A stretch of 44,665 nt of DNA from Geminisphaera colitermitum TAV2 (lineage in GTDB: Bacteria > Verrucomicrobiota > Verrucomicrobiia > Opitutales > Opitutaceae): the NCBI RefSeq assembly GCF_000171235.2, contig NZ_ABEA03000164.1, forward strand, positions 1 through 44,665, read 5' to 3'. Under the pieces are notes generated by a model. The model made no database searches and had not been told where the DNA came from. It was given only the letters and a program-made list of their open reading frames with translations. Every line of letters begins with the position of its first letter. Position 1 is the stretch's first letter. Positions 23,981 to 32,974 of the stretch are shown one piece after another. The translations under genes and the position numbers were made by a program.

Positions 23981-24649
23981 ATGCCCAACGCCGACTACAT
24001 CCCCCGCACCGATGCCGCCTTCAACGACTGGATACGCTTCCTGTATTCCTACGTCGCAGGCAACGCCGCCCGCCTCGGCGTCAAGCCCGCCGACCTCACC
24101 GCCCTCAGCCCCTTGGTCAACAACTGGGGAGACAAATACGAAACCGCCCTCAACCCCGCCAGCCGCACCCCCGCCGCCACTGCGGACAAAAACGCCGCCC
24201 GCAAGGCCCTCGAAACCGCCGTGCGCGATTTTGTGAAAGCCAACCTCTCGACCGGCAACAAGGCCGTCACCGATGCCGACCGCGAGAACATGGGCCTGAC
24301 CATCCCCAAGACCACCCACACTCCCCATCCCGTCGCCACCCGCGCTCCCGGCTGCCGCGTGGACACCTCCCTGATCTCCCACCTCATCATCCACTTCTTT
24401 GATCCCGACAACCTCCACCACGCCAAACCCTTCGGTCAGCAAGGCGCCGAGATCGCCTGGGGCATCAGCGCCACGCCCGTCACGGCGGCGGAGGACTTGC
24501 CGCATTCCAGTTTTGATACTCGCAGCCCCTTCACCCTTGAGTTTAGCGCACACGACCGGGGCAAGACCGTTTACTTCTGCCTTCGCTGGGAAAACACCAC
24601 CGGCAAAAAAGGCCCTTGGAGCGACATCTTCTCCGCCACCATCCCCTGA
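23981..24649 (+). CDS. Conserved 222-aa protein of unknown function, cassette B copy
   Basis: Nearly identical to the protein at 7716-8384: only T4A, N5D, one Leu to Pro and one Thr to Ala (in the KPFGQQGAE segment) and one Ile to Thr near the end differ. The same domain outline applies, with a helical N-terminal half, a Pro/Thr linker and a C-terminal Ig/Fn3-like beta region, no signal peptide and no membrane segment. DNA identity continues into the downstream palindromic block but not into the upstream array. This points to a recent duplication or gene conversion of this core. Start ATG follows CCCCCCTGCC with no Shine-Dalgarno, as in copy A. Confidence 0.8.
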   Translation: MPNADYIPRTDAAFNDWIRFLYSYVAGNAARLGVKPADLTALSPLVNNWGDKYETALNPASRTPAATADKNAARKALETAVRDFVKANLSTGNKAVTDADRENMGLTIPKTTHTPHPVATRAPGCRVDTSLISHLIIHFFDPDNLHHAKPFGQQGAEIAWGISATPVTAAEDLPHSSFDTRSPFTLEFSAHDRGKTVYFCLRWENTTGKKGPWSDIFSATIP

Positions 24650-24687
24650 GCAGTGAGCAGTGAAACAGTGAACAATGAACAACGAAC

Positions 24688-24905
24688 AACTGATGTTAAG
24701 CACGCAGAGTGGCGCGGGCGTCCCGCCCGCCGTAGGGGCGTCGCTTGCGACGCCCGCATTCCGATGTAGCGCAGGCGTCCCGCCTGCAATCCAGCCTGCT
24801 GCGCGAAGCGCCGCACTCCATAAAAGTCACCGCGCTTCGCGCAATAGACAAGATGGCAGGCGGGACGCCTGCGCTACGCACGGCGCGGGCGTCCCGCCCG
24901 CATCT
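24688..24905. repeat. Palindromic repeat block C after the cassette B core
   Basis: Near-identical to 8424-8650, beginning AACTGATGTTAAGCACG and including the same GTAGCGCAGGCGTCCCGCCT and GCGCGAAGCGC arms. Confidence 0.8.
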
Positions 24906-24914
24906 GCTGCGACA

Positions 24915-25206
24915 GGACTTTTTTTAGACAAAATTAACAAAATTAACAGAATTATTTTAGAGCATTATAGATTCAATTTTTCGCAAGATTTAAGAGATCA
25001 CGCAGAGATACAGAGACGCAGAGAAAATTCATATTATAAGTATAAACAAATTAAAAATATTCCATTTCCATTTCTCCGCGTTCTCCGCGCCTCCGCGTGA
25101 GACAAAGTAAACCGAAATCATTCCAACAACAAATTATCAACTCAGCCAACTCAACCCATTCCGTTAATTCAGCAAATTTTGTTAATTCTGTCCCAAAAAA
25201 GAGTCC
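24915..25206. repeat. MITE-like element E, split by a nested insertion
   Basis: Outer ends GGACTTTTTTTAGACAAAAT and GTCCCAAAAAAGAGTCC, with AATTAACAGAATT / GTTAATTCTG arms, as in the uninterrupted relative at 39817-39951. The element is split by the AGAGCATT-type repeat at 24959-25123. Confidence 0.7.
24959..25123. repeat. AGAGCATT-type MITE-like element nested in element E
   Basis: Closely matches 4817-4975 (AGAGCATT, then TTCGCAAGATTTAAGAGATC, CACGCAGAGA and CCTCCGCGTGAGACAAA). The right end is diverged (AACCGAAATCATTCC). Confidence 0.7.
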
Positions 25207-25210
25207 TTAA

Positions 25211-25389
25211 GGGAGGTTCTAAAAATTGCACAGAAGGTAACGAAGAAAACGAAGACAATCAATTGAAGTGGAATTTTTGTTTTTTAATAAAATATTAGAA
25301 ATAAATAATTTAGAACCAATTATGCTCCCTGTCTTCATCTTCGTTTTCTTGGTTATCTTCTGTGCAAAAATGAATTTTTAGAACCTCCC
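25211..25389. repeat. MITE-like element A, copy 2
   Basis: GGGAGGTTCTAAAAATTGCA to GAACCTCCC with CACAGAAGGTAACGAAGAAA / TTTTCTTGGTTATCTTCTGT arms. It ends about 50 bp before the start of the 1230-aa gene, so it may affect its transcription. Confidence 0.8.
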
Positions 25390-25440
25390 TGAAACCCGCG
25401 ATCCACAATTTTTGATCGTTATTCACTATCACACAAAAAA

Positions 25441-28400
25441 ATGAAAACAAAAAAAATACTATCAGGCCTTTTGCGAGGCCTCGTCGCCGCTGCGGCTTTC
25501 GCTGCGGCCGCTGCCACTGCGCAGCAGGTGCAGATACTGGAATACTCGGGCACGGCATCTAGTGGCAATCTGTCGCAAAGCACCAGGACTACAGCACACA
25601 CGGATTTCGTGAATCTCCTCAATTCAGGTAACATGCTGGGAGCTAACTCCAAGCACGGTCTTGTCTTGGGTAGCGATTTCATGGCCAATAATTCCTTCTA
25701 TTTCATGGACGGCTCGTCCATTAAAAGAGATAATTTTAGTTCGATATCAACCATCTCGGGATCAGGCAACTTTACCGGAGGCTCCTATTCGGGGCAGGCC
25801 ATGAAAAACCATCCGAATGCCATAGGGACCGCCACCCTTTATCTATATATGCTTGAACCGGATGGCAGCGTCGATTCCTACATTCGCATGACCGGCGCTC
25901 GCGCCGTAAATCACTCTGGCACGACGATGGGCTCAGGTGGCGTCGTTGGCGGCATGAATGTAACCGAAGCACTCCACTCCTGCATTGGTACCAGTGATAT
26001 ATTGTATAATTACTTTCTGAGTGCCGACGGCCGGTCGGTCTCTATCTATAATCAGGATAGAACTCACATAAATACTGTCAACAACATAACGCTGAGTGGA
26101 GACCTCGCTGGTTATACCCTGCGCGAGGCCATCACTGGCAATATCGTCAAGAATGGCTACCGCTATGTCTATATGGGCGTAGATGATGCTTACACCTACA
26201 ACTTTGCCAAGATTCCCGTGCCCAAGCCGGTCATCGCCATCCTGTCGCCGACCAGCACTGGGGGCGGCACTGGTGACTTCCAGTCGCCGAATGGTCAGTA
26301 TATTACGACTTTCACCGGGTATCTGCAAAATGTTGCCACGCTGACCACCGGCTCGCTGGATAGCTACGTGATCGGCAGTTCTGATGGCGTTATCATCAAT
26401 TTCCCCAGCTCAGCCGGCACCTATACGACGGCCGAGGTCGCCAAGATCAACGCCTTGCTGGCGACGAACACACCCGTCCTGATCAACGGTGGCATCAGAA
26501 CGTTTGCCAACTTGGCTCCCCAGCTCCGAGACCTGCTCGGCGGCGGCGCACTGGGCTATACCGCCAGTACCTCGCAGAGCGTCGTCTCAAGCGCGCCCGC
26601 CGCGCTCATCAACGGCGTCTCGTCGATCACGTTTGGCCCCAGCGCCTACAAACTCGATCCCGCCGGCACTGGCGTGGCGGTGAGTTCCGATAACACCCTC
26701 ACCGTGTGGGGGGACAACCATAACATCCTGCTGCTGCTCGACTACACGGCGCTGACCGACACCGGCAAGATCGCCGACAACGCGACGTTGGCGACTAACA
26801 TCGCCTCGTGGCTGATCGTGCCGACCGTCCCTCCTGTCCAATACACCGTGACGTTCGACTCGACTGGCGGCTCCTCCGTGCCCCCTCAGACGGTGAGCCA
26901 CGGAGCGACGGTCACGGAGCCCCTCTGGCCGTCCCTGCCGGGATACACCTTCGTCGATTGGTATAACGGAGCGGACGTCTATGACTTCGACACGCCCGTG
27001 ACCGGTGCGCTCACGCTCACCGCGCACTGGAGGCTGAGCTACTACAGCGTGGATTTCGATTCGGATGGCGGCTCCGAGGTGGCCAGCCAGACGGTGAACC
27101 ACGGAGACAAGGCCACGCGGCCCGCCAACCCGACCAAGGACGGTTACACCTTCGTCGATTGGTACAACGAAGACGGAGTGACCGTTTACGACTTCGACAC
27201 ACTCGTGACCGATGGGCTCACGCTGACCGCGCACTGGACGCTGGTACCCCCCAGCATCGGCAGCTTCATGGTGGACAACCCGCCGGTCCCGACGGCCACG
27301 ATCAGCGCCAGTCCGGCCAGCGGCACCGCGCCGCTCGCCTCCACGATCACTTGGAGCACCGGCAACGCCGCCTCGGTCACCGTGAGCGGCCCGGGCCTCG
27401 ACTCGGCCGCTGCCAGCGGCAACCAGGCCGTGAGCGGTCTCACGGCAGGCAGCCACACCTACACGGTGACAGCCGACACAGCGCCCTACGCGATACTCAA
27501 CTGGAGCGTGGCCGGTGACGTCGCCTCTCTTACGCTGCTGACGCCATCAGGCCCCGTGGACGTGACGGGTGTGGAAAGCTATACCACGACGGAGCCCGGC
27601 AGCTACACCTTGGAGGCCACCAATGCCGGCGGCTCGGTCACCAGCGACCCCGTCACGGTGGTCCTGCCCGGCCCCGCGAGCGCCAGCACCACGATCACGG
27701 TCGTCGCGCCCGCCAGCATCGACAGCTTCACGGTGGCCAACCCGGCTGCGCCCACCGCCACGATCACCGCCACGCCCGACCAAGGCACCGCGCCGCTCGC
27801 CTCCACGATCACCTGGAGCACGACCCACGCCGGCCCGGTCACCGTGAGCGGCCCCGGCCTCAGCTCGACCTCCGCCAGCGGCAACCGCTCGCTCACCGGC
27901 CTCGCCGTCGGGGACCACACCTACACGGTGACGGCGCAGCCGCAGGCCACTGCTGCGACGATCTCCTGGAGCGTCACCGGCGCCAGCTTCCTGAGAATGA
28001 GCACGCCCTTGGGCGTCAGGGACGTGACCGGAACGAGCTACACCGTCACGGAACCTGGCATCTACGTCCTGTTGGCCTTCGCCGATGCACTGGCCGGGCC
28101 GACGGCAAGCGACCCCATTACGGTGACGCTGCCCACGACCCCCGCGAGCGCCAGCGTCACGATCACGGTGGGGCAGCCGTTGCCGACGATCCCGCCGGTA
28201 ATCGATCCGGATACGGTGGTGGTGATCCCCGATCCCACGACGCCCGGCGGCATCGTCATCGGCGGCGAGATCGGCAGCGACCCGGCGGACCCGGAGCAGG
28301 CACAGGAACTGGAAGAGGAAAAAATCTTCCTCGTGACGACGACCGACATCCTCGGCACGTGGAGCGTGGCTGACCCGAGCACCTACACGGTGACGGTAGC

Positions 28401-29133
28401 CCCCGATGGCCTGTCCTTCACGGTTGCCATCGATCCGACGACCGACGCCGCCCGCTTCTGGCGCGTGGCGACCAGCCTGCAACCGGTGGACGCCAGCGGC
28501 GCTCCCGTGGCCAGCGACACGGTCAAATACAACACCGTGCTCTCCGGACGGTATGAGGTGACGGTGCCGGGCACCCAGACACGCCTGGTCGCCAATCAAC
28601 TGGCCGAAGGCGTGACCGATGCCGTGGCCTTGTTCAGCGATCTGGCCGTCGGGTCCAGTATCAACGTCATCAAACCAGACGGAACATCGGCCACTACAAC
28701 CAAGATACCAGCCGGAGGAGGACGCTGGACAATCGGCTCGCTGGATTTCCCAGTGGGGAGCGTGGCGGAAGTCCGCAATGCCGGAGCCGCCGCTGCGGCC
28801 AAGGCATTTGTCGGGATTGTGCCGACCCAGTCCGTCACCTATTCGCTGAGCAGCGGACAAGTCCAAACCGTGGGCACATCCCTGCCGATTACAGCGACCA
28901 CCGTGGCGTTGGGAATCAGTCCGGTCTTTGGTGATACGGTAGCTACTTGGCGTAGTGATGGCCTGCTGGGAACGAACACCTACGTAGCAGCCGGAGGCGG
29001 ACGCTGGCAGGAGGGCAATGCCCCCACCACGATCCACATCGGCGAAGGGTTTGAGGTCAAACATAACGCCAATCAGACTTGGGAGCCAAGACTCAATGTC
29101 GTCGAGGACTCGACGAATGTAACGCTGGAGTAA
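25441..29133 (+). CDS. Very large secreted modular surface protein (InlB-type repeats, Ig-like modules, cassette tail)
   Basis: A 1230-residue protein with a signal peptide (MKTKKILSGLLRGLVAAAAF, then AAAAATA-QQ). Residues about 28-460 form a beta-rich head without a recognised family, and it includes a region that looks like a ThuA/glutamine-amidotransferase-like or file-like fold only vaguely. Two InlB-type (Listeria-Bacteroides) repeats follow, YTVTFDSTGGSSVPPQTVSHG...ALTLTAHW and YYSVDFDSDGGSEVASQTVN...LTLTAHW. Next come two Ig-like modules (IGSFMVDNPPVPTATISASP; IDSFTVANPAAPTATITATP) related to the single module in the 771-aa protein. The acidic linker (PLPTIPPVIDPDTVVVIPDP...AQELEEEK) and a 300-residue tail are shared with cassette A. 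No anchor signal is visible. The PEP-CTERM gene lies 89 bp downstream. Confidence 0.85.
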   Translation: MKTKKILSGLLRGLVAAAAFAAAAATAQQVQILEYSGTASSGNLSQSTRTTAHTDFVNLLNSGNMLGANSKHGLVLGSDFMANNSFYFMDGSSIKRDNFSSISTISGSGNFTGGSYSGQAMKNHPNAIGTATLYLYMLEPDGSVDSYIRMTGARAVNHSGTTMGSGGVVGGMNVTEALHSCIGTSDILYNYFLSADGRSVSIYNQDRTHINTVNNITLSGDLAGYTLREAITGNIVKNGYRYVYMGVDDAYTYNFAKIPVPKPVIAILSPTSTGGGTGDFQSPNGQYITTFTGYLQNVATLTTGSLDSYVIGSSDGVIINFPSSAGTYTTAEVAKINALLATNTPVLINGGIRTFANLAPQLRDLLGGGALGYTASTSQSVVSSAPAALINGVSSITFGPSAYKLDPAGTGVAVSSDNTLTVWGDNHNILLLLDYTALTDTGKIADNATLATNIASWLIVPTVPPVQYTVTFDSTGGSSVPPQTVSHGATVTEPLWPSLPGYTFVDWYNGADVYDFDTPVTGALTLTAHWRLSYYSVDFDSDGGSEVASQTVNHGDKATRPANPTKDGYTFVDWYNEDGVTVYDFDTLVTDGLTLTAHWTLVPPSIGSFMVDNPPVPTATISASPASGTAPLASTITWSTGNAASVTVSGPGLDSAAASGNQAVSGLTAGSHTYTVTADTAPYAILNWSVAGDVASLTLLTPSGPVDVTGVESYTTTEPGSYTLEATNAGGSVTSDPVTVVLPGPASASTTITVVAPASIDSFTVANPAAPTATITATPDQGTAPLASTITWSTTHAGPVTVSGPGLSSTSASGNRSLTGLAVGDHTYTVTAQPQATAATISWSVTGASFLRMSTPLGVRDVTGTSYTVTEPGIYVLLAFADALAGPTASDPITVTLPTTPASASVTITVGQPLPTIPPVIDPDTVVVIPDPTTPGGIVIGGEIGSDPADPEQAQELEEEKIFLVTTTDILGTWSVADPSTYTVTVAPDGLSFTVAIDPTTDAARFWRVATSLQPVDASGAPVASDTVKYNTVLSGRYEVTVPGTQTRLVANQLAEGVTDAVALFSDLAVGSSINVIKPDGTSATTTKIPAGGGRWTIGSLDFPVGSVAEVRNAGAAAAAKAFVGIVPTQSVTYSLSSGQVQTVGTSLPITATTVALGISPVFGDTVATWRSDGLLGTNTYVAAGGGRWQEGNAPTTIHIGEGFEVKHNANQTWEPRLNVVEDSTNVTLE

Positions 29134-29151
29134 CGTGCCATAAACGAACAA

Positions 29152-29193
29152 TCTCTCCCCCCCCTAGCAGGAAAATCTCATGGAGGGGGGAGG
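29152..29193 (+). other. Possible stem-loop between the large protein and the PEP-CTERM gene
   Basis: CTCTCCCCCCCC (with an 8-C run at 29157-29164) can pair with GGAGGGGGGAGG after a loop of about 19 bases. No T-run follows, so it may be an intercistronic hairpin rather than a terminator. Confidence 0.35.
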
Positions 29194-29222
29194 AATGAAA
29201 ACAAACAATATATAACAACATT

Positions 29223-29861
29223 ATGAAAAAAGCATTGATACTAACTGGGCTTCTGGCCCTTGGCCTGACCTCCGTGCAGGCGCAGACAAACGTGGGGTCC
29301 AATCCGACGTTCACCAATACGGATGACTATGCAACAACGACCAATCCGCTCAAGCTGGCGAATGGCGACTATGTGATGGGTGCGGATGGTTATATCGTCA
29401 CCGTATGGCTGAGCAATAATAACCAGGGAGATTATGCCCTTGTCGGAGCTGGGGAATTGTCGGATACGTGGCCCAGTGATTCCTATGGGTTGTACGCAGT
29501 GCCAACCAATCTGGGTTCGGTCTGGCTGGATTCGTCCGAGATATTTGATGTCCATATTCGGGTATTCAAATATGGTAATGAATCTCTGGATTATGATCAG
29601 GTGCATGACCTGTATGATAACGGGAGTGTTGCGGGCCGGTGGCAGACCCTGATCAGCGGCAGTGACGAGTTCACATATGGCGAATACACCTACCAGCAAC
29701 AAGCCGGTGCGACGGGACGTATTACCGGAAGCACGTCAACCCATCAGGGCAGTGACCTTACGTGGTACACCGTCAATAGTTCCGTGCCGGAGCCCTCGAC
29801 GTATGCCGCGCTGGCCGGTCTGGCGGTCCTCGCCTACGTCGCCGTGCGCCGTCGTCGGTGA
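29223..29861 (+). CDS. PEP-CTERM sorting-domain protein (small, cassette B)
   Basis: A 212-residue protein with signal peptide MKKALILTGLLALGLTSVQA and a C-terminal PEP-CTERM signal VPEPSTYAALAGL, hydrophobic stretch, VRRRR. The middle is beta-rich and only loosely similar to the cassette A protein; both contain a DGYIVT[FV]W motif around residues 45-60. It would be processed by the exosortase at 2968-4680. The stop is followed by the same GGAGGGCGGGTTTTTATTGC repeat as in cassette A, which marks the cassette end. Confidence 0.88.
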   Translation: MKKALILTGLLALGLTSVQAQTNVGSNPTFTNTDDYATTTNPLKLANGDYVMGADGYIVTVWLSNNNQGDYALVGAGELSDTWPSDSYGLYAVPTNLGSVWLDSSEIFDVHIRVFKYGNESLDYDQVHDLYDNGSVAGRWQTLISGSDEFTYGEYTYQQQAGATGRITGSTSTHQGSDLTWYTVNSSVPEPSTYAALAGLAVLAYVAVRRRR

Positions 29862-29867
29862 TTGGTA

Positions 29868-29985
29868 ACGGAGGGCGGGTTTTTATTGCCAATCCCCGCC
29901 AGACGCGGCGCAAGCCGCGCCCATCCGAAAAAAAACGGAAGGGCGGTGCTTCGCACCGTCGGCGGGTCGGGAGACCCGCCCTCCT
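29868..29985. repeat. Palindromic repeat block D, copy 2
   Basis: GGAGGGCGGGTTTTTATTGC, CCGCCAGACGCGGCGCAAGC and TCGGGAGACCCGCCCTCC. Intact version of the block that the IS4 remnant interrupts at 11820. Confidence 0.8.
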
Positions 29986-29993
29986 TAGAGAAA

Positions 29994-30441
29994 TTAGCCA
30001 CGGAGGCAACGGAGAGCCGGGTCGCAGTAGTAAATACATAATGAAAAATTAGAGAAGGGTTCCCTGCTCTCTGTGCCTCTCGTGGTTCCTTGGCGATAGA
30101 TGATAGCGGAGGGCGGGGTTTGGTGGAAATAAACCCCCGCCCTCCAATGTTCTTTCAAACTTTTCGGAGGATGCACCGCGTCTCGCCCGACTCAAAATAA
30201 ACCGCATCCCTCGAAATACTGGACGGGGGGCGGGGCTTGCTGGCGTGTAATGACTGACGAGGGTTGTTCTTGTGTTGTTTATTGAACCTTCGAGTCCTGA
30301 AACTGGCAAATCGTTCCCCGTCCTTTTAATCATTGGAGGGCGGGTCTCCCGACCCGCCGACGGCGTGCAACGCCGCCCTTCCGATTCCGGATGAGCGCGG
30401 CTTGCGCCGCGTCTGGCGGGTCAGGAGACCCGCCCTCCAAT
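29994..30441. repeat. Intergenic repeat region with block D copy 3
   Basis: Holds a CCACGGAGGCAACGGAG-type imperfect inverted repeat (29998-30090), a GGAGGGCGGGGTTTGGTGGA / AAACCCCCGCCCTCC palindrome (30111-30147) and a full block D at 30333-30441. No convincing gene was found here. Confidence 0.65.
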
Positions 30442-30495
30442 ATTTTTCTCCGCGCCTCCGCGTCTCCGCGTGAGACATTTCTGATCGTATATCCG

Positions 30496-30720
30496 ATGAA
30501 CAAATTTTTGCTGATAATCCTGCCGGTGCTTGTCGCGTTCGGCTGTGCCTCATCAGGATACAAGAAGGAGGCGAATATAATAACAGAACGCCATCCCTAT
30601 GCGCTGGTGTTCCGTGCGCCGTTTGGAGCCAAAAACACCTTCAATATCATTCTACCGAGCGGCGAGCGCCGCCGCATCACTTTTAGTGGATACCAAATCA
30701 TCAAAGACGAACTACGTTAA
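30496..30720 (+). CDS. Small putative lipoprotein
   Basis: Seventy-four residues from ATG 30496, MNKFLLIILPVLVAFGCASS. The hydrophobic stretch ending VAFGC-A is a lipobox, with the Cys at position 17 as the predicted lipidated residue. The mature part is short and basic (ERHPYALVFRAPFGAKNTFN, PSGERRRITF). The longer upstream frame runs through repeat DNA and is not credible. No family was recognised. It stands alone between repeat blocks. Confidence 0.6.
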   Translation: MNKFLLIILPVLVAFGCASSGYKKEANIITERHPYALVFRAPFGAKNTFNIILPSGERRRITFSGYQIIKDELR

Positions 30721-30727
30721 TTTTTAC

Positions 30728-31396
30728 AATCCAACAAACCAACCGCTAATGAACGCTAATGGACGCTAATAAAGGCAGAGTTTTCCGCTGCGGCGCAACG
30801 AGCGCAACGCTGAGAGGCAAAAAAAATCTCACGCAGAGGCGCAGAGAAAACAGATGGTTCTAAAAATTGCACAGAAGGTAACGAAGAAAACGAAGACAAC
30901 CAATTGAAATGGAGCTTTTGTTTTTAACGACCTATTGAAAATAAATAAATTAAATCAAATTATACTCCCTGTCTTTATCTTCGTTTTCTTGGTTATCTTC
31001 TGTGCAATTTCCGGAACCACCCTTTATTGTGTTTTTCAATCCAACAAACCAACCGCTAATGGACGCTAATGAACGCGAATGGACGCTAATAAAGGCAGAG
31101 TTTCCCGCTACGGCGCAACGAGCGCAACGCTGAGAGGCAGAAAGAATCTCACGCAGAGACGCAGAGGCGCAGAGAAAACAGATGGTTCTAAAAATTGCAC
31201 AGAAGGTAACGAAGAAAACAAAGACAACCAATTGAAATGGAACTTTTGTTTTTAACGACCTATTGAAAATAAATAAATTAAATCAAATTATACTCCCTGT
31301 CTTTATCTTCGTTATCTTCGTTGCCTTCTGTGCAATTTCCGGAACCACCCTTTATTATGTTTTTATTCGCGTCTATTCGCGTCCATTCGCGGTTAA
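30728..31396. repeat. Tandem composite repeat (about 328-bp unit) with MITE A copies 3 and 4
   Basis: Each unit contains AATCCAACAAACCAACCGCT, ACGCTAATAAAGGCAGAGTT, GGCGCAACGAGCGCAACGCT, TCTCACGCAGAG and then a complete 163-bp MITE A (30856-31018 and 31184-31346). It ends with TTCGCGTCCATTCGCGGTTA, the same repeat that supplies the MurJ stop. No gene. Confidence 0.8.
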
Positions 31397-31432
31397 AAAT
31401 GTATTTATTCTCCCTAGTATAAGAATACAACG

Positions 31433-31885
31433 ATGACCCATTTCCATTCCAAGCCGAGGCGGACGTTTGAGGAGCTTTATTGCGAACAGAGGGAAATCCC
31501 GAGAGGGGATTTCGCCCGGCATGTGTTGCTGGAATCGTTGCACCCGACGGCGCGGGTGTTGTATCCGCTGATCGTGCGGATGTCGCCCGACTACTTCGAG
31601 GCGGATTTGGAGTTGGTGGAGTCGGCGGGGGAACTGCGGAGCATGAGGGGTTTTGGGGTGGAGGTGGCGAGGTTGTTGTGTCATCCGGGGCACCGGGGGC
31701 TTTGGAGGGGCCTGCTGGATTTGAGGATTTCGGTGAGCCGGTTGCAGCGTCTGATGCGGCGCACGCTGTATCCCGAATTGTTTAATGTGAATGTGGGATT
31801 TGGCGGAGAGTGGAGCGAAACGGTGGTGAGCCTTGCGGCCCAAAAAACCCGGAGGTCTTCCGGCGAGGATGGGGAGGTAGGCTGA
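31433..31885 (+). CDS. Conserved small helical protein, partner of an integrase-like gene (module 1)
   Basis: A 150-residue, probably all-helical, basic protein: RRTFEELYCEQREIPRGDFA, HPTARVLYPLIVRMSPDYFE, ADLELVESAGELRSMRGFG, RISVSRLQRLMRRTL. It shares the whole outline with 35152-35595 ([RK]-[ST]-F-[ER]-E-L-Y-C-E-Q-R, A-R-V-L-Y-P-L-I-V, S-A-G-[EK]-L-R-S-M-R-G). In both places it directly precedes an integrase-fold gene. I know similar proteins as unnamed conserved hypotheticals in Verrucomicrobia. No function is assigned. Codon use is G-rich with AGG arginine, unlike the C-rich housekeeping genes, which suggests a mobile or acquired origin. Confidence 0.65.
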   Translation: MTHFHSKPRRTFEELYCEQREIPRGDFARHVLLESLHPTARVLYPLIVRMSPDYFEADLELVESAGELRSMRGFGVEVARLLCHPGHRGLWRGLLDLRISVSRLQRLMRRTLYPELFNVNVGFGGEWSETVVSLAAQKTRRSSGEDGEVG

Positions 31886-31941
31886 CGCAGATGGAGCAGA
31901 GGCAGGAATGTCGCCGCTCCGATAAGACTGAACAAAACCCA

Positions 31942-32967
31942 ATGAGAACCACAAACAATGAAGGAACAGGAGCGGTCACCGCCGCACCGGAAGCGCCGGA
32001 AGCGCCGGAGAAGGACTGGATGGGGGCGGTGAGGAAGAGGATGGCGATGCTCAAGAAGAGGGAGGAGAAGGAGAGGCATTGGCGTGGGGGGGCAGCGATG
32101 CCGGTGGAGCCGGAGGTGGCGGCGCTGGCGGTGAAACTGGCGGCAAGGCCGAAGAAGATAAAGTTCAAGGAAATCCGGGACGAGTTGACGAGGAGGTTTG
32201 GGAGGGAGCTTTCGACAGCGACGGTGGTGAACATTCTGACGAGGCATGGGGTGAGGGGGTATTGTGACATGAAGCGGACGCTGGCGATGGAGGAGCGTAT
32301 TTTGGAGGGGGAGGTGTTGGCACCACGCACGTTGGCGAAGGCGTTGAAGCTTAATCCTGTATTGTGCGAGCGGGGGGGGCCGGGAGAGGGCAGGGAACCG
32401 GGAGAGGTGCTGACGCAGACGATTTTTCCCGTGGAGCCTGTAGCGGGGGAGGGAAAGTTGCAGGTGCATGCGGTGGTGGATACGTATGGGGTGCTGGGTT
32501 TCGCCGAATTGTATGAGGATGCGACGACGGAGACGGCGGTGAGTTTTTTGGATAAGCGAGTGCTGCCGTGGTATGAGGAGCGGGGTGTGAGGGTGAGGAG
32601 GATGGAGACGAGCCGACTGCAGGTTTTTAGCGGGTGTGAGGGTGAGCATGTGTATGGGGTGTATTTGGATTTGCATGGGATAGAGCAGCAGGTGATCCCG
32701 GTGGGGCGTCCGTCGATGAACGGGAGCATGGCGAGGTTCAAGCAGGTGTTCACGAGCGAATGGTTGCTGCCGTTGCGTCTGAACCGTGGAGTGCCGCCGG
32801 GCCAGTCGAGGCAGGGTCGCAAGCCGAATACACCGGGGGGTTTTGCGCGTCGGTTGGAGAGGTTGCGCGAGTATCTGGCGCAGTGGCTGGATTACTACAA
32901 CCGCGAGTATCTGTTGCACGGGTACCGCAATGAGGGGAAAACGCCGATGGATTTTTGGGAGGGGTGA
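31942..32967 (+). CDS. Integrase-fold (IS481/rve-like) protein with lost catalytic residues (module 1)
   Basis: About 341 residues from ATG 31942 (MRTTNNEG), the start equivalent to that of module 2. Order of parts: a basic helical N-terminus, an HTH-like region (IKFKEIRDELTRRFGRELS, TATVVNILTRHGV), then an rve/RNase-H-like core. The first catalytic Asp is kept in HAVVDTYGVLGF. The second motif, normally T-D-N-G, reads METSRLQVF, so Asp is replaced by Ser. The third, normally N-G-x-x-E-R-F, reads MNGSMARFK, so Glu is replaced by Ala. The C-terminal YYNREYLLHGYRNEGKTPMDF is typical of this transposase family. It is therefore probably not an active transposase although the frame is fully intact. 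A DNA-binding or regulatory role is inferred. Confidence 0.75.
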   Translation: MRTTNNEGTGAVTAAPEAPEAPEKDWMGAVRKRMAMLKKREEKERHWRGGAAMPVEPEVAALAVKLAARPKKIKFKEIRDELTRRFGRELSTATVVNILTRHGVRGYCDMKRTLAMEERILEGEVLAPRTLAKALKLNPVLCERGGPGEGREPGEVLTQTIFPVEPVAGEGKLQVHAVVDTYGVLGFAELYEDATTETAVSFLDKRVLPWYEERGVRVRRMETSRLQVFSGCEGEHVYGVYLDLHGIEQQVIPVGRPSMNGSMARFKQVFTSEWLLPLRLNRGVPPGQSRQGRKPNTPGGFARRLERLREYLAQWLDYYNREYLLHGYRNEGKTPMDFWEG

Positions 32968-32974
32968 GTGGTCT

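Noticed and set aside
29152-29193. Rho-independent terminator between the large cassette B gene and the PEP-CTERM gene
   Set aside because: A stem is possible but no U-run follows, and the two genes appear to form one unit as in cassette A.
31433-32967. Active insertion sequence (IS481 type)
   Set aside because: Two of the three catalytic residues are missing, no terminal inverted repeats or target duplications could be found around the module, and a conserved partner gene precedes it.
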